Source: Neolewinella marina (lineage in GTDB: Bacteria; Bacteroidota; Bacteroidia; Chitinophagales; Saprospiraceae). From it: 64,000 bases of DNA. This document shows positions 1 to 7,904 of this stretch, piece by piece. The stretch's first letter is position 1, and the number at the start of each line of letters is the position of its first letter. The stretch spans positions 1-64,000 of the forward strand of contig NZ_PDLO01000003.1 of NCBI RefSeq assembly GCF_002631205.1, written 5' to 3'. The position numbers and the translations under genes were made by a program. Below the pieces are notes generated by a model that saw nothing but the letters and a program-made list of their open reading frames with translations, did not search any database and was not told where the DNA came from.

Positions 1-88
1 TCGCAGAAGATGACTGCGTTGATAGGCTGTAGGTGGAAGTGTGGTAACGCATGGAGCCGAGCAGTACTAATCGCCCGACAGCTTCCTT
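1..88 (+). rRNA. 23S ribosomal RNA, 3' end (partial)
   Basis: Only the last part of the large-subunit rRNA is inside the window. It shows the conserved 3' terminal segment containing GTTGATAGGCTGTAGG and GCAGTACTAATCGCCC, which matches the final helix of bacterial 23S rRNA; the mature end is placed near the T-rich run that follows GCTTCC. The 5' part and the 16S gene lie upstream of the window. The exact mature end is an estimate. Confidence 0.93.
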
Positions 89-331
89 TTATTTTTTCTT
101 CGAAATGGGTTAATGGTAGAGGTTGAATCAACCGGCCTGAGACTTATGAGTATTGAAAAGTAACTGGCAGCACGCTTGTTAGAGGGAAAAGTATTTCCTT
201 CGCAATTACGGTCTTTGGTTGATCGGTCGATCCGATCGAGCCGTGAAAAGGACTGAAGCTCTCTTATCTAACTTGTTGATCGTTATCAAAAGAAACGACC
301 GTCGGCGTTCAGGCGTCGGTGGACAAAGACT
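89..331 (+). other. 23S-5S internal transcribed spacer
   Basis: About 240 bases between the 23S 3' end and the 5S gene. I see no tRNA cloverleaf here. It is probably removed by RNase processing of the rRNA precursor. A short open frame crossing the end of it into the 5S gene is not a believable gene. Confidence 0.7.
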
Positions 332-442
332 TTGGTGGCTATTGCGGGCAGGATCACCTCTTACCATTCCGAACAGAGAAGTTAAGCTGCCCCGCGCCGA
401 TGGTACTTGGGTTCGTCCCCGGGAGAGTAGGTCGCCGCCAAT
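332..442 (+). rRNA. rrf: 5S ribosomal RNA
   Basis: The segment has the 5S hallmarks: TTTGGTGGCTATTGCGGGCA at the 5' end, the conserved core CCGAACAGAGAAGTTAAG, and a 3' strand GTCGCCGCCAA that pairs with the 5' end to close helix I. It follows the 23S gene in the usual 23S-5S order and is followed at once by a terminator. Ends are estimated to within a few bases. Confidence 0.92.
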
Positions 443-448
443 TTAATG

Positions 449-484
449 AAAGCCTCATCGCTACCCAGCGGTGGGGCTTTCTCC
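449..484 (+). terminator. rRNA operon terminator
   Basis: An inverted repeat AAAGCC(T)C ... GGGGCTTT followed by a pyrimidine-rich tail begins six bases after the 5S gene. Position right behind the rRNA genes supports a role as the operon terminator. Confidence 0.75.
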
Positions 485-494
485 GTTAGTACAA

Positions 495-536
495 CGCGGT
501 CTCAGACCGCGCCAGCAAAATGCGGCCTCCGGCCGC
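495..536. repeat. Pair of short perfect palindromes in intergenic DNA
   Basis: Two compact inverted repeats lie 10 bases apart: CGCGGTCT-C-AGACCGCG (495-511) and GCGGCC-TCC-GGCCGC (522-536). They sit between the rRNA terminator and the subtilase gene. They resemble the paired-hairpin architecture of REP/BIME elements but are a different sequence from the array at 17.6-19.3 kb. The rest of the 485-657 gap shows no gene. Confidence 0.55.
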
Positions 537-657
537 GAGGTGAGCCACGCTCCACGCGCAACCCCAACCCAATCCCCAACGTTCGATAGATGACCTACGT
601 CGATTAAGCCCGCCGGTCCAGCCCGTCAGGCCTTATATTTAGGAAAACTATCGCTTC

Positions 658-2160
658 ATGCTTCTGCTCACCGCCCTCGCCCTGTCGCTCTGGTTCTGGC
701 GCCGTAACCTAAAGGACGCCCCCCTGTGGATGGTCCTGACTTACGCCGGGGTGGGGCTGATCGCCTGGTCCGATTTCAGTTCGGTGTCCTTGGCTACCAA
801 CGCTTTCCCCAAGATTCTTAAGGACTTCATCCTCCTCGGCATGGTAGGTTTCGTGCAGTCGATGGCGGTGCGCAAGCAGATTTCGGTGTGGAGCGCGGTC
901 ATCCTGATTTTCGCCATGTTCGCGGCCGTTCACTACCTGGAAGACCTCATCGAAGCGGAAGAGGTGCAGGCCTCCAGCGTCGAAGCACCCGTGGAGGGCA
1001 TCAGCCACCTGGTGGAACTTCGTGAAGGGGCCCAGCCCGGCGAACTGTCGGCCTTTGCCGCGGCGGAAGGTCTGGAGATCGAAAGGGCCTTCTTCCCGGA
1101 GGCCGCTTCGGAGACCCTGCTGGACAATTACTATGTCATTGCCGGCATCCCCACCCACGCCGACTGGGAACAGCGACTGAACAAACTGTCGACAGTTACC
1201 TATTCCGAGCCGAACGAAACCATCCTCGTAGAACCCTTTATCGAGGCGGAAGAAACGGAAGCACCCGTAAGCGCCAACTCCCTGAGCATCAACGATCCCT
1301 TTACCAGTGAGCAATGGGCCATGGAAGTGCTCAATATGGACGATTATTACCGCCTCCTGCACCAGCAGACACCGCGAAAGACGGCCAAGGTGGTCATCCT
1401 CGACACCGGGGTGGACGGTGGGCACGAGGACCTGGTCGACAACTACTTCTCCATCGAAAGCAAGTACGACGACGACCCCCACGGCCACGGTACCCACTGT
1501 GCCGGGATTGCCGCCGGGGTCACCAACAATGGTCTGGGCATCGGCAGCCTGGCGGGCACGGGCGGGGAAAGCCCCTTCGTCGAGGTAAGCTCCGTAAAGG
1601 TGCTGAGCTCCGGCGGAATGGGAACCCAGAAGACGATCATCGCCGGAATCATTGAAGCGGTGGATGAGGGGGCCGACGTGGTATCCCTCAGCCTGGGCGG
1701 TCGCAGTACCCAGAGCAGCCAGCGGGCCTATAGCGCCGCGGTGTCCTACGCCCACCGCAATGGAGCCATCGTGGTAGCGGCGGCGGGTAACTCCAACCGG
1801 GACGCGAAGGATTTTGCGCCAGCCAACGCCGAGGGCATCATTACGGTCAGCGCCATCGACCAGTTGCTGCTCCGCGCCCCCTTCAGCAACCGCACCGAAA
1901 ACATAAAGATGGCCATCGCCGCGCCGGGGGTAGGCATCTACAGCACCATCCCGGGGAATGGCTACAAGAGTTACAGTGGCACCAGCATGGCCTGCCCCTT
2001 CGTAGCCGGTCTGCTCGGGGTAATGAAGTCGCTTGATCCCGAACTCGATCACCGCCGGGCCTACCAGATCCTTAATTCAACCGGACGGGAGTCCACCGAA
2101 ACCCGCATCACCGGCCGCATTGTCCAGCCGGCCGCTGCCCTAGCCGCTCTAGTGGAGTAA
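658..2160 (+). CDS. Membrane-anchored subtilisin-like serine protease (S8 family)
   Basis: 500 residues. The N-terminus (about residues 1-95) holds four hydrophobic segments instead of a cleavable signal peptide. Residues about 110-200 look like a propeptide-type or linker domain, followed by a full S8 catalytic domain to the end. The triad is visible: Asp249 in VVILDTGVDGG, His277 in HGHGTHCAG, Ser443 in GTSMACPFVAG; the oxyanion Asn lies in AAAGNS. The family hydrolyses peptide bonds, usually outside the cytoplasm. The four-helix anchor suggests that the protease stays attached to the inner membrane, facing the periplasm; the topology is inference. It stands alone downstream of the rRNA operon. 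No C-terminal T9SS sorting domain is present. Confidence 0.88.
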   Translation: MLLLTALALSLWFWRRNLKDAPLWMVLTYAGVGLIAWSDFSSVSLATNAFPKILKDFILLGMVGFVQSMAVRKQISVWSAVILIFAMFAAVHYLEDLIEAEEVQASSVEAPVEGISHLVELREGAQPGELSAFAAAEGLEIERAFFPEAASETLLDNYYVIAGIPTHADWEQRLNKLSTVTYSEPNETILVEPFIEAEETEAPVSANSLSINDPFTSEQWAMEVLNMDDYYRLLHQQTPRKTAKVVILDTGVDGGHEDLVDNYFSIESKYDDDPHGHGTHCAGIAAGVTNNGLGIGSLAGTGGESPFVEVSSVKVLSSGGMGTQKTIIAGIIEAVDEGADVVSLSLGGRSTQSSQRAYSAAVSYAHRNGAIVVAAAGNSNRDAKDFAPANAEGIITVSAIDQLLLRAPFSNRTENIKMAIAAPGVGIYSTIPGNGYKSYSGTSMACPFVAGLLGVMKSLDPELDHRRAYQILNSTGRESTETRITGRIVQPAAALAALVE

Positions 2161-2176
2161 TGTGTACTTTGGCGGG

Positions 2177-2953
2177 ATGGATTTACAAATAGCTGGCAAG
2201 TCATTCGCGGTCGGCGGCGCCACCAGTGGACTGGGCAGGGCCATCGCCGAAAGATTAATTGAGGAGGGAGCTACCGTGCTGGGCATCGGTCGCAGAGAGG
2301 AAGTCCTGCAGGAGCTGCTCTCCAGGTACGGCAAGGCCTTTATCCCGCTATCAGCTGATCTCACCGATTCCTCCGCCGTTGCCGGGATCGCGGAACAGAT
2401 GATCAGCCACGGGGTAGCGGGTTGCGTGCTCAATTCCGGAGGCCCACCCCCCGGCAGGGTAGAGGAGCTGTCCATGACCGACTGGGATGACGCCTACGCC
2501 AGCACCTTCCGGTGGAAGGTGCAGCTGACCCAGGCGCTGCTGCCCATGATGCGGGAGCGCGGAGCGGGGAAACTGCTCTTTCTTGAAAGCGTTTCCATCA
2601 AGCAACCCATCGATAACCTGGTGCTCAGCAACGCTTTCCGGGCGGCGGTTGCCGGGTTCGTGAAGACGCTCAGCCGGGAGGAAGGCGCCCAGGGCATTAC
2701 CGCGAACATCGTGGCGCCGGGATACCACAATACCGCCCGCATCAGCACCGTGCTCGACAAGGCCGCCGACCTTCAGAAAGTGGATCGCTCCGTGATCGAA
2801 AAGGAATTTCTGGCCGAAGTGCCCCTCGGCACCCTTGGTCAACCCGACGATTTCGCCGGTATGGTGGCCTTCCTGTTATCGCCATTCGCCGGATACATCA
2901 CCGGTCAAACCTTTACCGTGGACGGCGGGATGGTTCGTTACACTACCGGATAA
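2177..2953 (+). CDS. SDR-family oxidoreductase lacking the usual Tyr/Lys active site
   Basis: 258 residues from the ATG at 2177; an in-frame upstream ATG at 2162 overlaps a -7-like TACTTTG and is less likely to be the start. The Rossmann motif GGATSGLG (residues 13-20) and the core NSGG (86-89) mark a short-chain dehydrogenase/reductase. In the place of the catalytic YxxxK the protein has SNAFR (151-155), so Tyr becomes Ser and Lys becomes Arg. This agrees with the SDR subgroup described as beta-ketoacyl-ACP-reductase-like but without a complete catalytic tetrad. Substrate and even redox activity are therefore uncertain. It lies 11 bases upstream of the Rof-like gene and may be cotranscribed with it. 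Confidence 0.85.
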   Translation: MDLQIAGKSFAVGGATSGLGRAIAERLIEEGATVLGIGRREEVLQELLSRYGKAFIPLSADLTDSSAVAGIAEQMISHGVAGCVLNSGGPPPGRVEELSMTDWDDAYASTFRWKVQLTQALLPMMRERGAGKLLFLESVSIKQPIDNLVLSNAFRAAVAGFVKTLSREEGAQGITANIVAPGYHNTARISTVLDKAADLQKVDRSVIEKEFLAEVPLGTLGQPDDFAGMVAFLLSPFAGYITGQTFTVDGGMVRYTTG

Positions 2954-2963
2954 GCCCTAAACC

Positions 2964-3512
2964 ATGAACCTCTTCTACCTTGGACCACCGCCCCCCGGTT
3001 TTCTGCCGGGCACCTGGGAATCGCCCCCCCGGCGGTTTGACCGGCAGCCCCTGTTCGAGGTCGATGGTGTGTTCGTATTCTCAGGTCTGACGCCGCTGGA
3101 AAAAGACGCCTGCCAATTGCTGGAGCGCAGCGGCCGGCCGACCATCCGGGTGGGGGCCGTTCATGTACCGCTTCACCGGCCGGCCATTGCCAATATCCTC
3201 ATGGTCCGGGAATACGGGCCGGAGGATGAACTCCCGTTCCTGGCTTGGCTACAGAGCCGGCCGCGTACGAATTACCAGCCCATCGACTGCTCCTTCTATG
3301 ACCGACTCGAAGCGGCCATCACTACGCGAGAACCCATTGAACTTATCTACCGCATGGGCGATGGGAAAGTCAACGCCATGACCTGCCGACTGGAAGATAC
3401 CAAGACGGATCAGACGGAAGAATACCTGAAGCTGGAAGGGGAGCACTGGCTCAGGCTCGATCGAATTGTTTCCCTCGACGGGGTACTCATTACCAGGGGC
3501 TGCACCTTCTAG
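2964..3512 (+). CDS. Two-part protein with C-terminal Rof-like (Rho-binding antiterminator) domain
   Basis: 182 residues. The C-terminal part, about residues 104-178, begins YQPIDCSFYDRLE and ends RLDRIVSLDG; it lines up by eye with the whole of E. coli Rof/YaeO (YQPINCDDYDNLE ... LRLDKITSF), a small protein that binds transcription terminator Rho. The N-terminal ~100 residues (proline-rich start, then a compact segment with FEVDGVFVFSGLTPLE) match nothing I recognise. Rof is normally a stand-alone protein of about 85 residues, so this is a fusion or an extended variant. The gene follows the atypical SDR by 10 bases. Its stop codon overlaps that of the convergent antiporter gene in a shared CTAG. 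The Rof assignment is moderately firm, the function inferred. Confidence 0.7.
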   Translation: MNLFYLGPPPPGFLPGTWESPPRRFDRQPLFEVDGVFVFSGLTPLEKDACQLLERSGRPTIRVGAVHVPLHRPAIANILMVREYGPEDELPFLAWLQSRPRTNYQPIDCSFYDRLEAAITTREPIELIYRMGDGKVNAMTCRLEDTKTDQTEEYLKLEGEHWLRLDRIVSLDGVLITRGCTF

Positions 3513-4807
3513 CTGTAGCGGGCGGGGCGGCCCATTTTGCGGTCCACCCAGTTCATGACCGGGGTGACACTGAAGCCGTGGAGGAAAATAGAAACCAGCA
3601 TGGTGAAGTTCACGATCGACCAGATGCCGTCAATGGCCGGAAAAAACTCGGTATTATGGGCGTAAGCCAGGTAGTACAGTGAGCCCACCCCCCGAATGCC
3701 GAAGTAGCTGATCGCCAGCTTTTCTTCCCACGGTAGTTTGGAGGGCAGAAAGCTGATCAATCCGGCCAGCGGGCGGATGACGAGCAACAGGGCGAGGCCC
3801 ACCATGGCCCCAGACCAGGTCAGGTCCTGCAGCCCCCCGGTACCAATAATGCCGCCGAAAGCGATGAGAAAGATGCCAAGCACGGCCTGTTCCACCTGGT
3901 CGGCCGCCTCGTAGCTTTCCTTTTCGGCCTTCTTGGCCTCTTCATCGTGGCGTATCCGCCGGCTGGCCACCGAGGCCACGAACACCGCGAGAAATCCGTA
4001 GCCTTCCACCATTTCCGTAATTGAGTAGGTAAGCAGGGTAGCGGCGAGAATAAAGAATCCAGACTCAATCTCAGTGTCGCGTGCCTCCGACATCTTGTCC
4101 TTGAAACGGAAGAAAATCCACGCCATCCCCTTGCCGATCGCGTAACCCATCAGGGCCCCCATACCCACCCGGTAGCCAAAATCCCACCAGGCCCAGGTCA
4201 TTAGCGCCGAGCCGATCTCGGGGGCATCCACCAGGGCAATGGCCAGGTACACGAAGGGGAAAGCCAGCCCGTCGTTCAGTCCGGCCTCCAGGGTAAGCCC
4301 GAAGCGTACCTCATCTTCCGGGGCATCCTCGTTTGGTGGACCCACCTGCACGTTGGCCGCCAGTACCGGGTCGGTAGGGGAGAGCACGGCGCCCAGCAGA
4401 ATGGCACTGGCCGGCGCCAGCCCCACCCACCACCAGCCCAGAAAGGCCACGAAGAAGATGGTCAGGGGCATGGCAATCCCCAGGAGGTAGAAACCCGCGC
4501 TCCAGTTTCGGAAGCTCGGCTTCCGGTCCAGTTTCAGGCCGGTAGCCGCCAGGCTTACGATCACGATAAATTCCGTTATGTACTCCATCAGCCTCCGGTC
4601 CAGGCGCGCGTCCTCGGGGTTCATCAGGGGCAACTCCAGCGGCAAACTGAACACCACAAAGCCAAAGGCCACGTAAATGATCGGCAGGCTGACCATCTGA
4701 TTGCGAATCAGGCTCGGCAGTATGAAGGTACCGAGCAGGGCAAGTCCGGCCAGGAGCAACAGGAGGATGTGGGTAGTCAAGGCGGGGGGAAAGGATTTGT
4801 GGTTCAA
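3509..4807 (-). CDS. Cation:proton antiporter, CPA1/NhaP type
   Basis: 432 residues with about a dozen hydrophobic segments. Diagnostic motifs are LSPTDPVLA (Thr145-Asp146 region) and LTLEAGLNDGLAFPF (Glu174, Asn178, Asp179), typical of the monovalent cation:proton antiporter-1 family that exchanges Na+ or K+ for H+ across the inner membrane. A charged cytoplasmic loop (about 280-300, EEAKKAEKESYEAAD) separates two transmembrane bundles. No C-terminal RCK/TrkA regulatory domain is present. The gene is convergent with the Rof-like gene and shares its stop region. Confidence 0.88.
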   Translation of the reverse strand: MNHKSFPPALTTHILLLLLAGLALLGTFILPSLIRNQMVSLPIIYVAFGFVVFSLPLELPLMNPEDARLDRRLMEYITEFIVIVSLAATGLKLDRKPSFRNWSAGFYLLGIAMPLTIFFVAFLGWWWVGLAPASAILLGAVLSPTDPVLAANVQVGPPNEDAPEDEVRFGLTLEAGLNDGLAFPFVYLAIALVDAPEIGSALMTWAWWDFGYRVGMGALMGYAIGKGMAWIFFRFKDKMSEARDTEIESGFFILAATLLTYSITEMVEGYGFLAVFVASVASRRIRHDEEAKKAEKESYEAADQVEQAVLGIFLIAFGGIIGTGGLQDLTWSGAMVGLALLLVIRPLAGLISFLPSKLPWEEKLAISYFGIRGVGSLYYLAYAHNTEFFPAIDGIWSIVNFTMLVSIFLHGFSVTPVMNWVDRKMGRPARYS

Positions 4808-4901
4808 ACCCCGGCAATCAGACTTGGTTCGTCCGCTTCGCTTCCTTGCTTACCTTGGTGGCCGCGGCACCTGCGTGCGCCCCCCTGATTAACCTGTGAC
4901 T

Positions 4902-6038
4902 ATGGAATGTTTAGCCGAACTGTTTTCCCTCCAGCCCGGAGAAGCCTACCTGAACGGCGCCAGCCGGTCCCCCCAATTGAAATCCGCCGCCGAAGCCGCC
5001 CGCGCTGCCCTGCAGTGGCGGGAGGAGAACAGTAGCATGCCCATTGAAGCCTTCTTCGAGCCGGTGGCCCGCCTGCGGTCCTCCTTTGCCCAACTCATCG
5101 GGGCGTCCGAAGCCGACCGGATAGCGCTGATTCCCGCGGCCAGCTACGGGATTGCCACGGTAGCAAAAAACCTGCCCCTCCAGCGTGGCCAGCACATCAT
5201 TGTCGTTCAGGACCAGTTCCCCAGCAACTACTATGCCTGGCAACGGCGGTGCGCGGACGCAGGTGCCAAGCTCAAAACGGTGGCCCGCCCCAACGATGGA
5301 AGTTCGTGGTCGGACCGCGTCCTGGAGGCGATCGATGAAAATACGGCCGCCGTGGCCATCGCCCAGTTGCACTGGTCGGACGGTACCCTCTTCGACCTGG
5401 CAGCCCTCCGCGAGCGGACAAACGATGTGGGTGCCTGGCTCATCATCGATGCCACCCAATCGCTTGGGGCCTATCCTTTTGACGTGAACCGGATCCGCCC
5501 CGATGCCGTAATCGCGGGGGCGTACAAGTGGCTGTTGGGCCCCTATGGTTGTGGCTACGCCTTCTATGGACCCCGGATGGATGGGGGAGTGCCTCTGGAG
5601 GAAAACTGGATCAACCGGGAGGGTAGCCATGACTTTTCCCGCCTGGCCCACTACCAACATGCCTACCGCCCCCTGGCCGCCCGCTATTCGGTGGGGGAAC
5701 ACAGCAATTTTCTCTGCGTGCCCATGCAGCAGGCCGGGCTGGACCTCCTGAACCGCTATGGACCCCAGGCCCTGCAGGACTACACCGCTGGACTATGGGT
5801 GGAGGTAGCGCCCGAACTGGCGGAACTTGATATTCACTTGCCAACCTGCCGCGCCCACCATTTGGTAGGAATACGGTTGCCTTCAATCGTCGGGATGGAG
5901 CGCCTGACCCGAGAACTTGACCACCGCAAGGTGATGGTGAGCTTCCGTGGCGACCTCGTGCGGGTTAGCCCGAGCTGGTACAACCGCCCCGATGAGTTGC
6001 ACCGTTTGGCAGAAGCCATTGCTGCGGCACGTTCCTAG
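4902..6038 (+). CDS. PLP-dependent aminotransferase, class V
   Basis: 378 residues from ATG 4902; a GTG at 4896 is an alternative start. A -7-like TACCTTGG lies near 4852. The fold type I signature is clear: Asp183 in IIDATQSLGAYP contacts the cofactor ring nitrogen and Lys209 in GAYKWLLGPYG should form the Schiff base with pyridoxal phosphate. The class V group includes kynureninase-like enzymes, cysteine desulfurases and isopenicillin-N-epimerase-like proteins. The lack of a loop cysteine of the SufS/NifS kind argues against a desulfurase. The substrate is unknown. Transcribed alone, ending at a bidirectional terminator. Confidence 0.85.
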   Translation: MECLAELFSLQPGEAYLNGASRSPQLKSAAEAARAALQWREENSSMPIEAFFEPVARLRSSFAQLIGASEADRIALIPAASYGIATVAKNLPLQRGQHIIVVQDQFPSNYYAWQRRCADAGAKLKTVARPNDGSSWSDRVLEAIDENTAAVAIAQLHWSDGTLFDLAALRERTNDVGAWLIIDATQSLGAYPFDVNRIRPDAVIAGAYKWLLGPYGCGYAFYGPRMDGGVPLEENWINREGSHDFSRLAHYQHAYRPLAARYSVGEHSNFLCVPMQQAGLDLLNRYGPQALQDYTAGLWVEVAPELAELDIHLPTCRAHHLVGIRLPSIVGMERLTRELDHRKVMVSFRGDLVRVSPSWYNRPDELHRLAEAIAAARS

Positions 6039-6053
6039 TACCAACCACGAAAA

Positions 6054-6080
6054 TGCCCCTTCACCGGGAGGTGAAGGGGC
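6054..6080. terminator. Bidirectional terminator hairpin
   Basis: A GC-rich inverted repeat GCCCCTTCACC / GGTGAAGGGGC with a 4-base loop sits between the convergent aminotransferase and secreted-protein genes. It can serve both strands. A near copy sits behind the paralogous gene at 6953-6980. Confidence 0.75.
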
Positions 6081-6108
6081 GAAGGCAAACGTCGATCAGG
6101 CAAATAGG

Positions 6109-6705
6109 TCAGTCTACATACAACCGGGTGGAATACACTGGAAGGTCCGTGGCGTACACGGACACGTGGTAGGCCCCGGCGGGTAATCGTTCCAGGTTAT
6201 AGGCCCGGTGAATGGTGGAGTGGCCGGCCAGTTGCTCGCGCATCAATTCGTTTCCTACCTGGTCGGCCAGTCGGATCTTTACCTTGCCACCTTCGGGGTT
6301 CAGGTAATTTACGGTCAGCAGGTCCTCCTTCAGGATCACCCGGGGCAGGTAGTTGCGGGTGGCCAGGGCGGGATCCGCCACGATATCCTGGCTGCTGATG
6401 GTCACCGGATGAACGGATTCAGCGACGGCGTCGCGGGCCGTCACCCGGTATTCGCCCGGGGGCAGGGCGGCGAGATTGAACTTACGGTTGAGACGCCCCC
6501 CCACGGTGAGTTGAGAGGTGTGGAGGATGCGCCCGTCGGCGTCGACGATCCGTATCGTAGCTGCGTGCTTTACCGGAGCTGCCGTCTGCAGGATGAGGGC
6601 CCGGCCACTAGGGTCAACCTGAACCAGTAGTTCTATCGGGTTGCCACTGGCAAAGAGTGATAGATGGAAAGTGATGAAAAAGAGAAGGGATAAAGCCGTT
6701 TTCAT
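6109..6705 (-). CDS. Secreted protein, tandem paralogue 1
   Basis: 198 residues with an N-terminal signal peptide (MKTALSLLFF to about residue 20, ending LFASG). The remainder is beta-strand-rich, with a middle LPPGEYRV and a late LPAGAYHVSV segment, each resembling the strand pattern of T9SS C-terminal domains or FN3-like modules. The 7008-7607 protein is clearly homologous along the whole length. Both lie on the minus strand with matching upstream elements and matching terminators. I do not recognise a named family; an extracellular or surface structural role is inference. Confidence 0.75.
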   Translation of the reverse strand: MKTALSLLFFITFHLSLFASGNPIELLVQVDPSGRALILQTAAPVKHAATIRIVDADGRILHTSQLTVGGRLNRKFNLAALPPGEYRVTARDAVAESVHPVTISSQDIVADPALATRNYLPRVILKEDLLTVNYLNPEGGKVKIRLADQVGNELMREQLAGHSTIHRAYNLERLPAGAYHVSVYATDLPVYSTRLYVD

Positions 6706-6768
6706 GATGGTGGTATTTAGGGTTGAAAATTTTGGTGCTTGTCTCCGGAAGCCGCTTTTGGCCCCCGG

Positions 6769-6831
6769 ACATGATCAACTCCTAATACCCCAAAGATCAG
6801 CCCGTCCCCAACCCGGTCTGCCGCATAAATT
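6769..6831 (-). promoter_or_regulatory. Conserved upstream element of secreted paralogue 1
   Basis: The block ACATGATCAACTCCT-n-ATACC-n-CAAAG (6769-6795) and the block CGCATAAATT (6822-6831) recur with the same 53-base offset upstream of the 7008-7607 paralogue. Read on the minus strand, CTTTG sits about where a Bacteroidota -7 element (TAnnTTTG) would be, and AATTTATGCG lies further upstream. Promoter or regulator-binding site; inference from conservation. Confidence 0.55.
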
Positions 6832-6952
6832 AGCGAGGATGACGCAGCATTTAGCCGGGCGAAAATCATTTTCACGGGCCTGATGCCTCTTCGCCGGACC
6901 CCTTTCACACCGACTGCCATGTGCAACGGGGCGGTGGTGGAAGCCAAAAAAA

Positions 6953-6980
6953 AGCCCCCTCACCGGAAGGTGAGGGGGCG
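6953..6980. terminator. Terminator hairpin behind secreted paralogue 2
   Basis: GCCCCCTCACC / GGTGAGGGGGC with a 4-base loop, preceded on the plus strand by a run of A that would be a U-tract for minus-strand transcripts. It nearly repeats the hairpin at 6054-6080, which shows that the terminator was duplicated with the gene. Confidence 0.8.
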
Positions 6981-7007
6981 AAACTTAAAGTCGATCATGC
7001 AAAATTC

Positions 7008-7607
7008 TTAGTTCACGAAGAGACGCGTAGTGTATGCGGAAATTTCGGGGGCCGATACCGTCACGTAGTAGTGACCGGCCGGAAGCTTTTCGAGGTTGTA
7101 CGCCCGTTGCACGGTTTTCGCGGCGGGCAGCTGGTCGCTTATCAGTTCGTTGCCGACCTGGTCGGAGAGGCTGATGTTCACCTTGCTGCCCTGGGAGTTG
7201 AGGTAGTTGATGGTAAGCAAGTCCTCCTGCAACTTCACCCGGGGAAAGAAGGCGCGGGTAGCCAGGGCGGGGTCGGCCTGGATGCCGGTCTGGTTGACGA
7301 CGATGGGCTGGATGGTTTTGCCAAGGGCGTCGGTAACGACGATCTTGTACTCACCGACGGGAAGGGCGGAAAGCTGGAAGCGGGTATTCAGGTAACTGCC
7401 GGCGGTCAGCTCGGCCTTGTGCAACACTAAACCTTTAGTGTCAACGATTTGTACTGTAGTCTGGTCATCTACCGGAGCCACCGTCCGCATGGTCAGGGTG
7501 TGTGAGGTAGGATCTGCTTGAACCACCAGGTCAATGGGATTGATCGAAGCAAACAGCGATGCGCTGAACAGGATCAAGAACAGAGAAAGTGACGTTTTCA
7601 TGGTCAA
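7008..7607 (-). CDS. Secreted protein, tandem paralogue 2
   Basis: 199 residues, signal peptide at the N-terminus (hydrophobic stretch ending near LFASINP). It is homologous to the 6109-6705 product over its full length: shared segments include NPI-LVVQ-DP, LPVGEYKI, ADPALATR, LQEDLLTINYLN, DQVGNEL and YNLEKLPAG. The pair is best explained by a tandem duplication that included promoter and terminator. Beta-rich, probably extracytoplasmic, family not recognised. The AraC-type regulator encoded divergently at 7905 is a plausible but unproven regulator of both. Confidence 0.75.
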   Translation of the reverse strand: MTMKTSLSLFLILFSASLFASINPIDLVVQADPTSHTLTMRTVAPVDDQTTVQIVDTKGLVLHKAELTAGSYLNTRFQLSALPVGEYKIVVTDALGKTIQPIVVNQTGIQADPALATRAFFPRVKLQEDLLTINYLNSQGSKVNISLSDQVGNELISDQLPAAKTVQRAYNLEKLPAGHYYVTVSAPEISAYTTRLFVN

Positions 7608-7667
7608 ATAATTTGGGGTTGATAAATACTTTTCAGTTTTGCGTGGGTCGATTGGCTCGACTGCCGC

Positions 7668-7730
7668 ACATGATCAACTCCTGATACCACAAAGGTCGGG
7701 TGCCCCGGCATCCGTTTAAACGCATAAATT
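7668..7730 (-). promoter_or_regulatory. Conserved upstream element of secreted paralogue 2
   Basis: Second copy of the element seen at 6769-6831: ACATGATCAACTCCT, ATACC, CAAAG and, 53 bases along, CGCATAAATT. The sequence between the two blocks has diverged, so the retained blocks and spacing look functionally constrained. The rest of the 7608-7904 gap holds no gene; it separates two divergent genes and probably carries both promoters. Confidence 0.55.
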
Positions 7731-7904
7731 GTCGAGGGCAGCGCACATTTTGACCGCCTCCCCGGAGTGGGATAAAATGCGCGCAGGCCGGGGTAATTCT
7801 TGCCTATTTCATCGCGTAACCAAGCCCAACTTTGGGGTGTTTAATGCCCTGCCTATCGGGTCGAAATCACGGCCACCTTGTCTTATAGCCCCCACTCAAC
7901 CACA

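Noticed and set aside
89-331. tRNA in the 23S-5S spacer
   Set aside because: No cloverleaf can be formed; the spacer is not expected to carry one.
219-446. 75-residue open frame across the rRNA spacer and 5S
   Set aside because: Lies inside an rRNA transcript.
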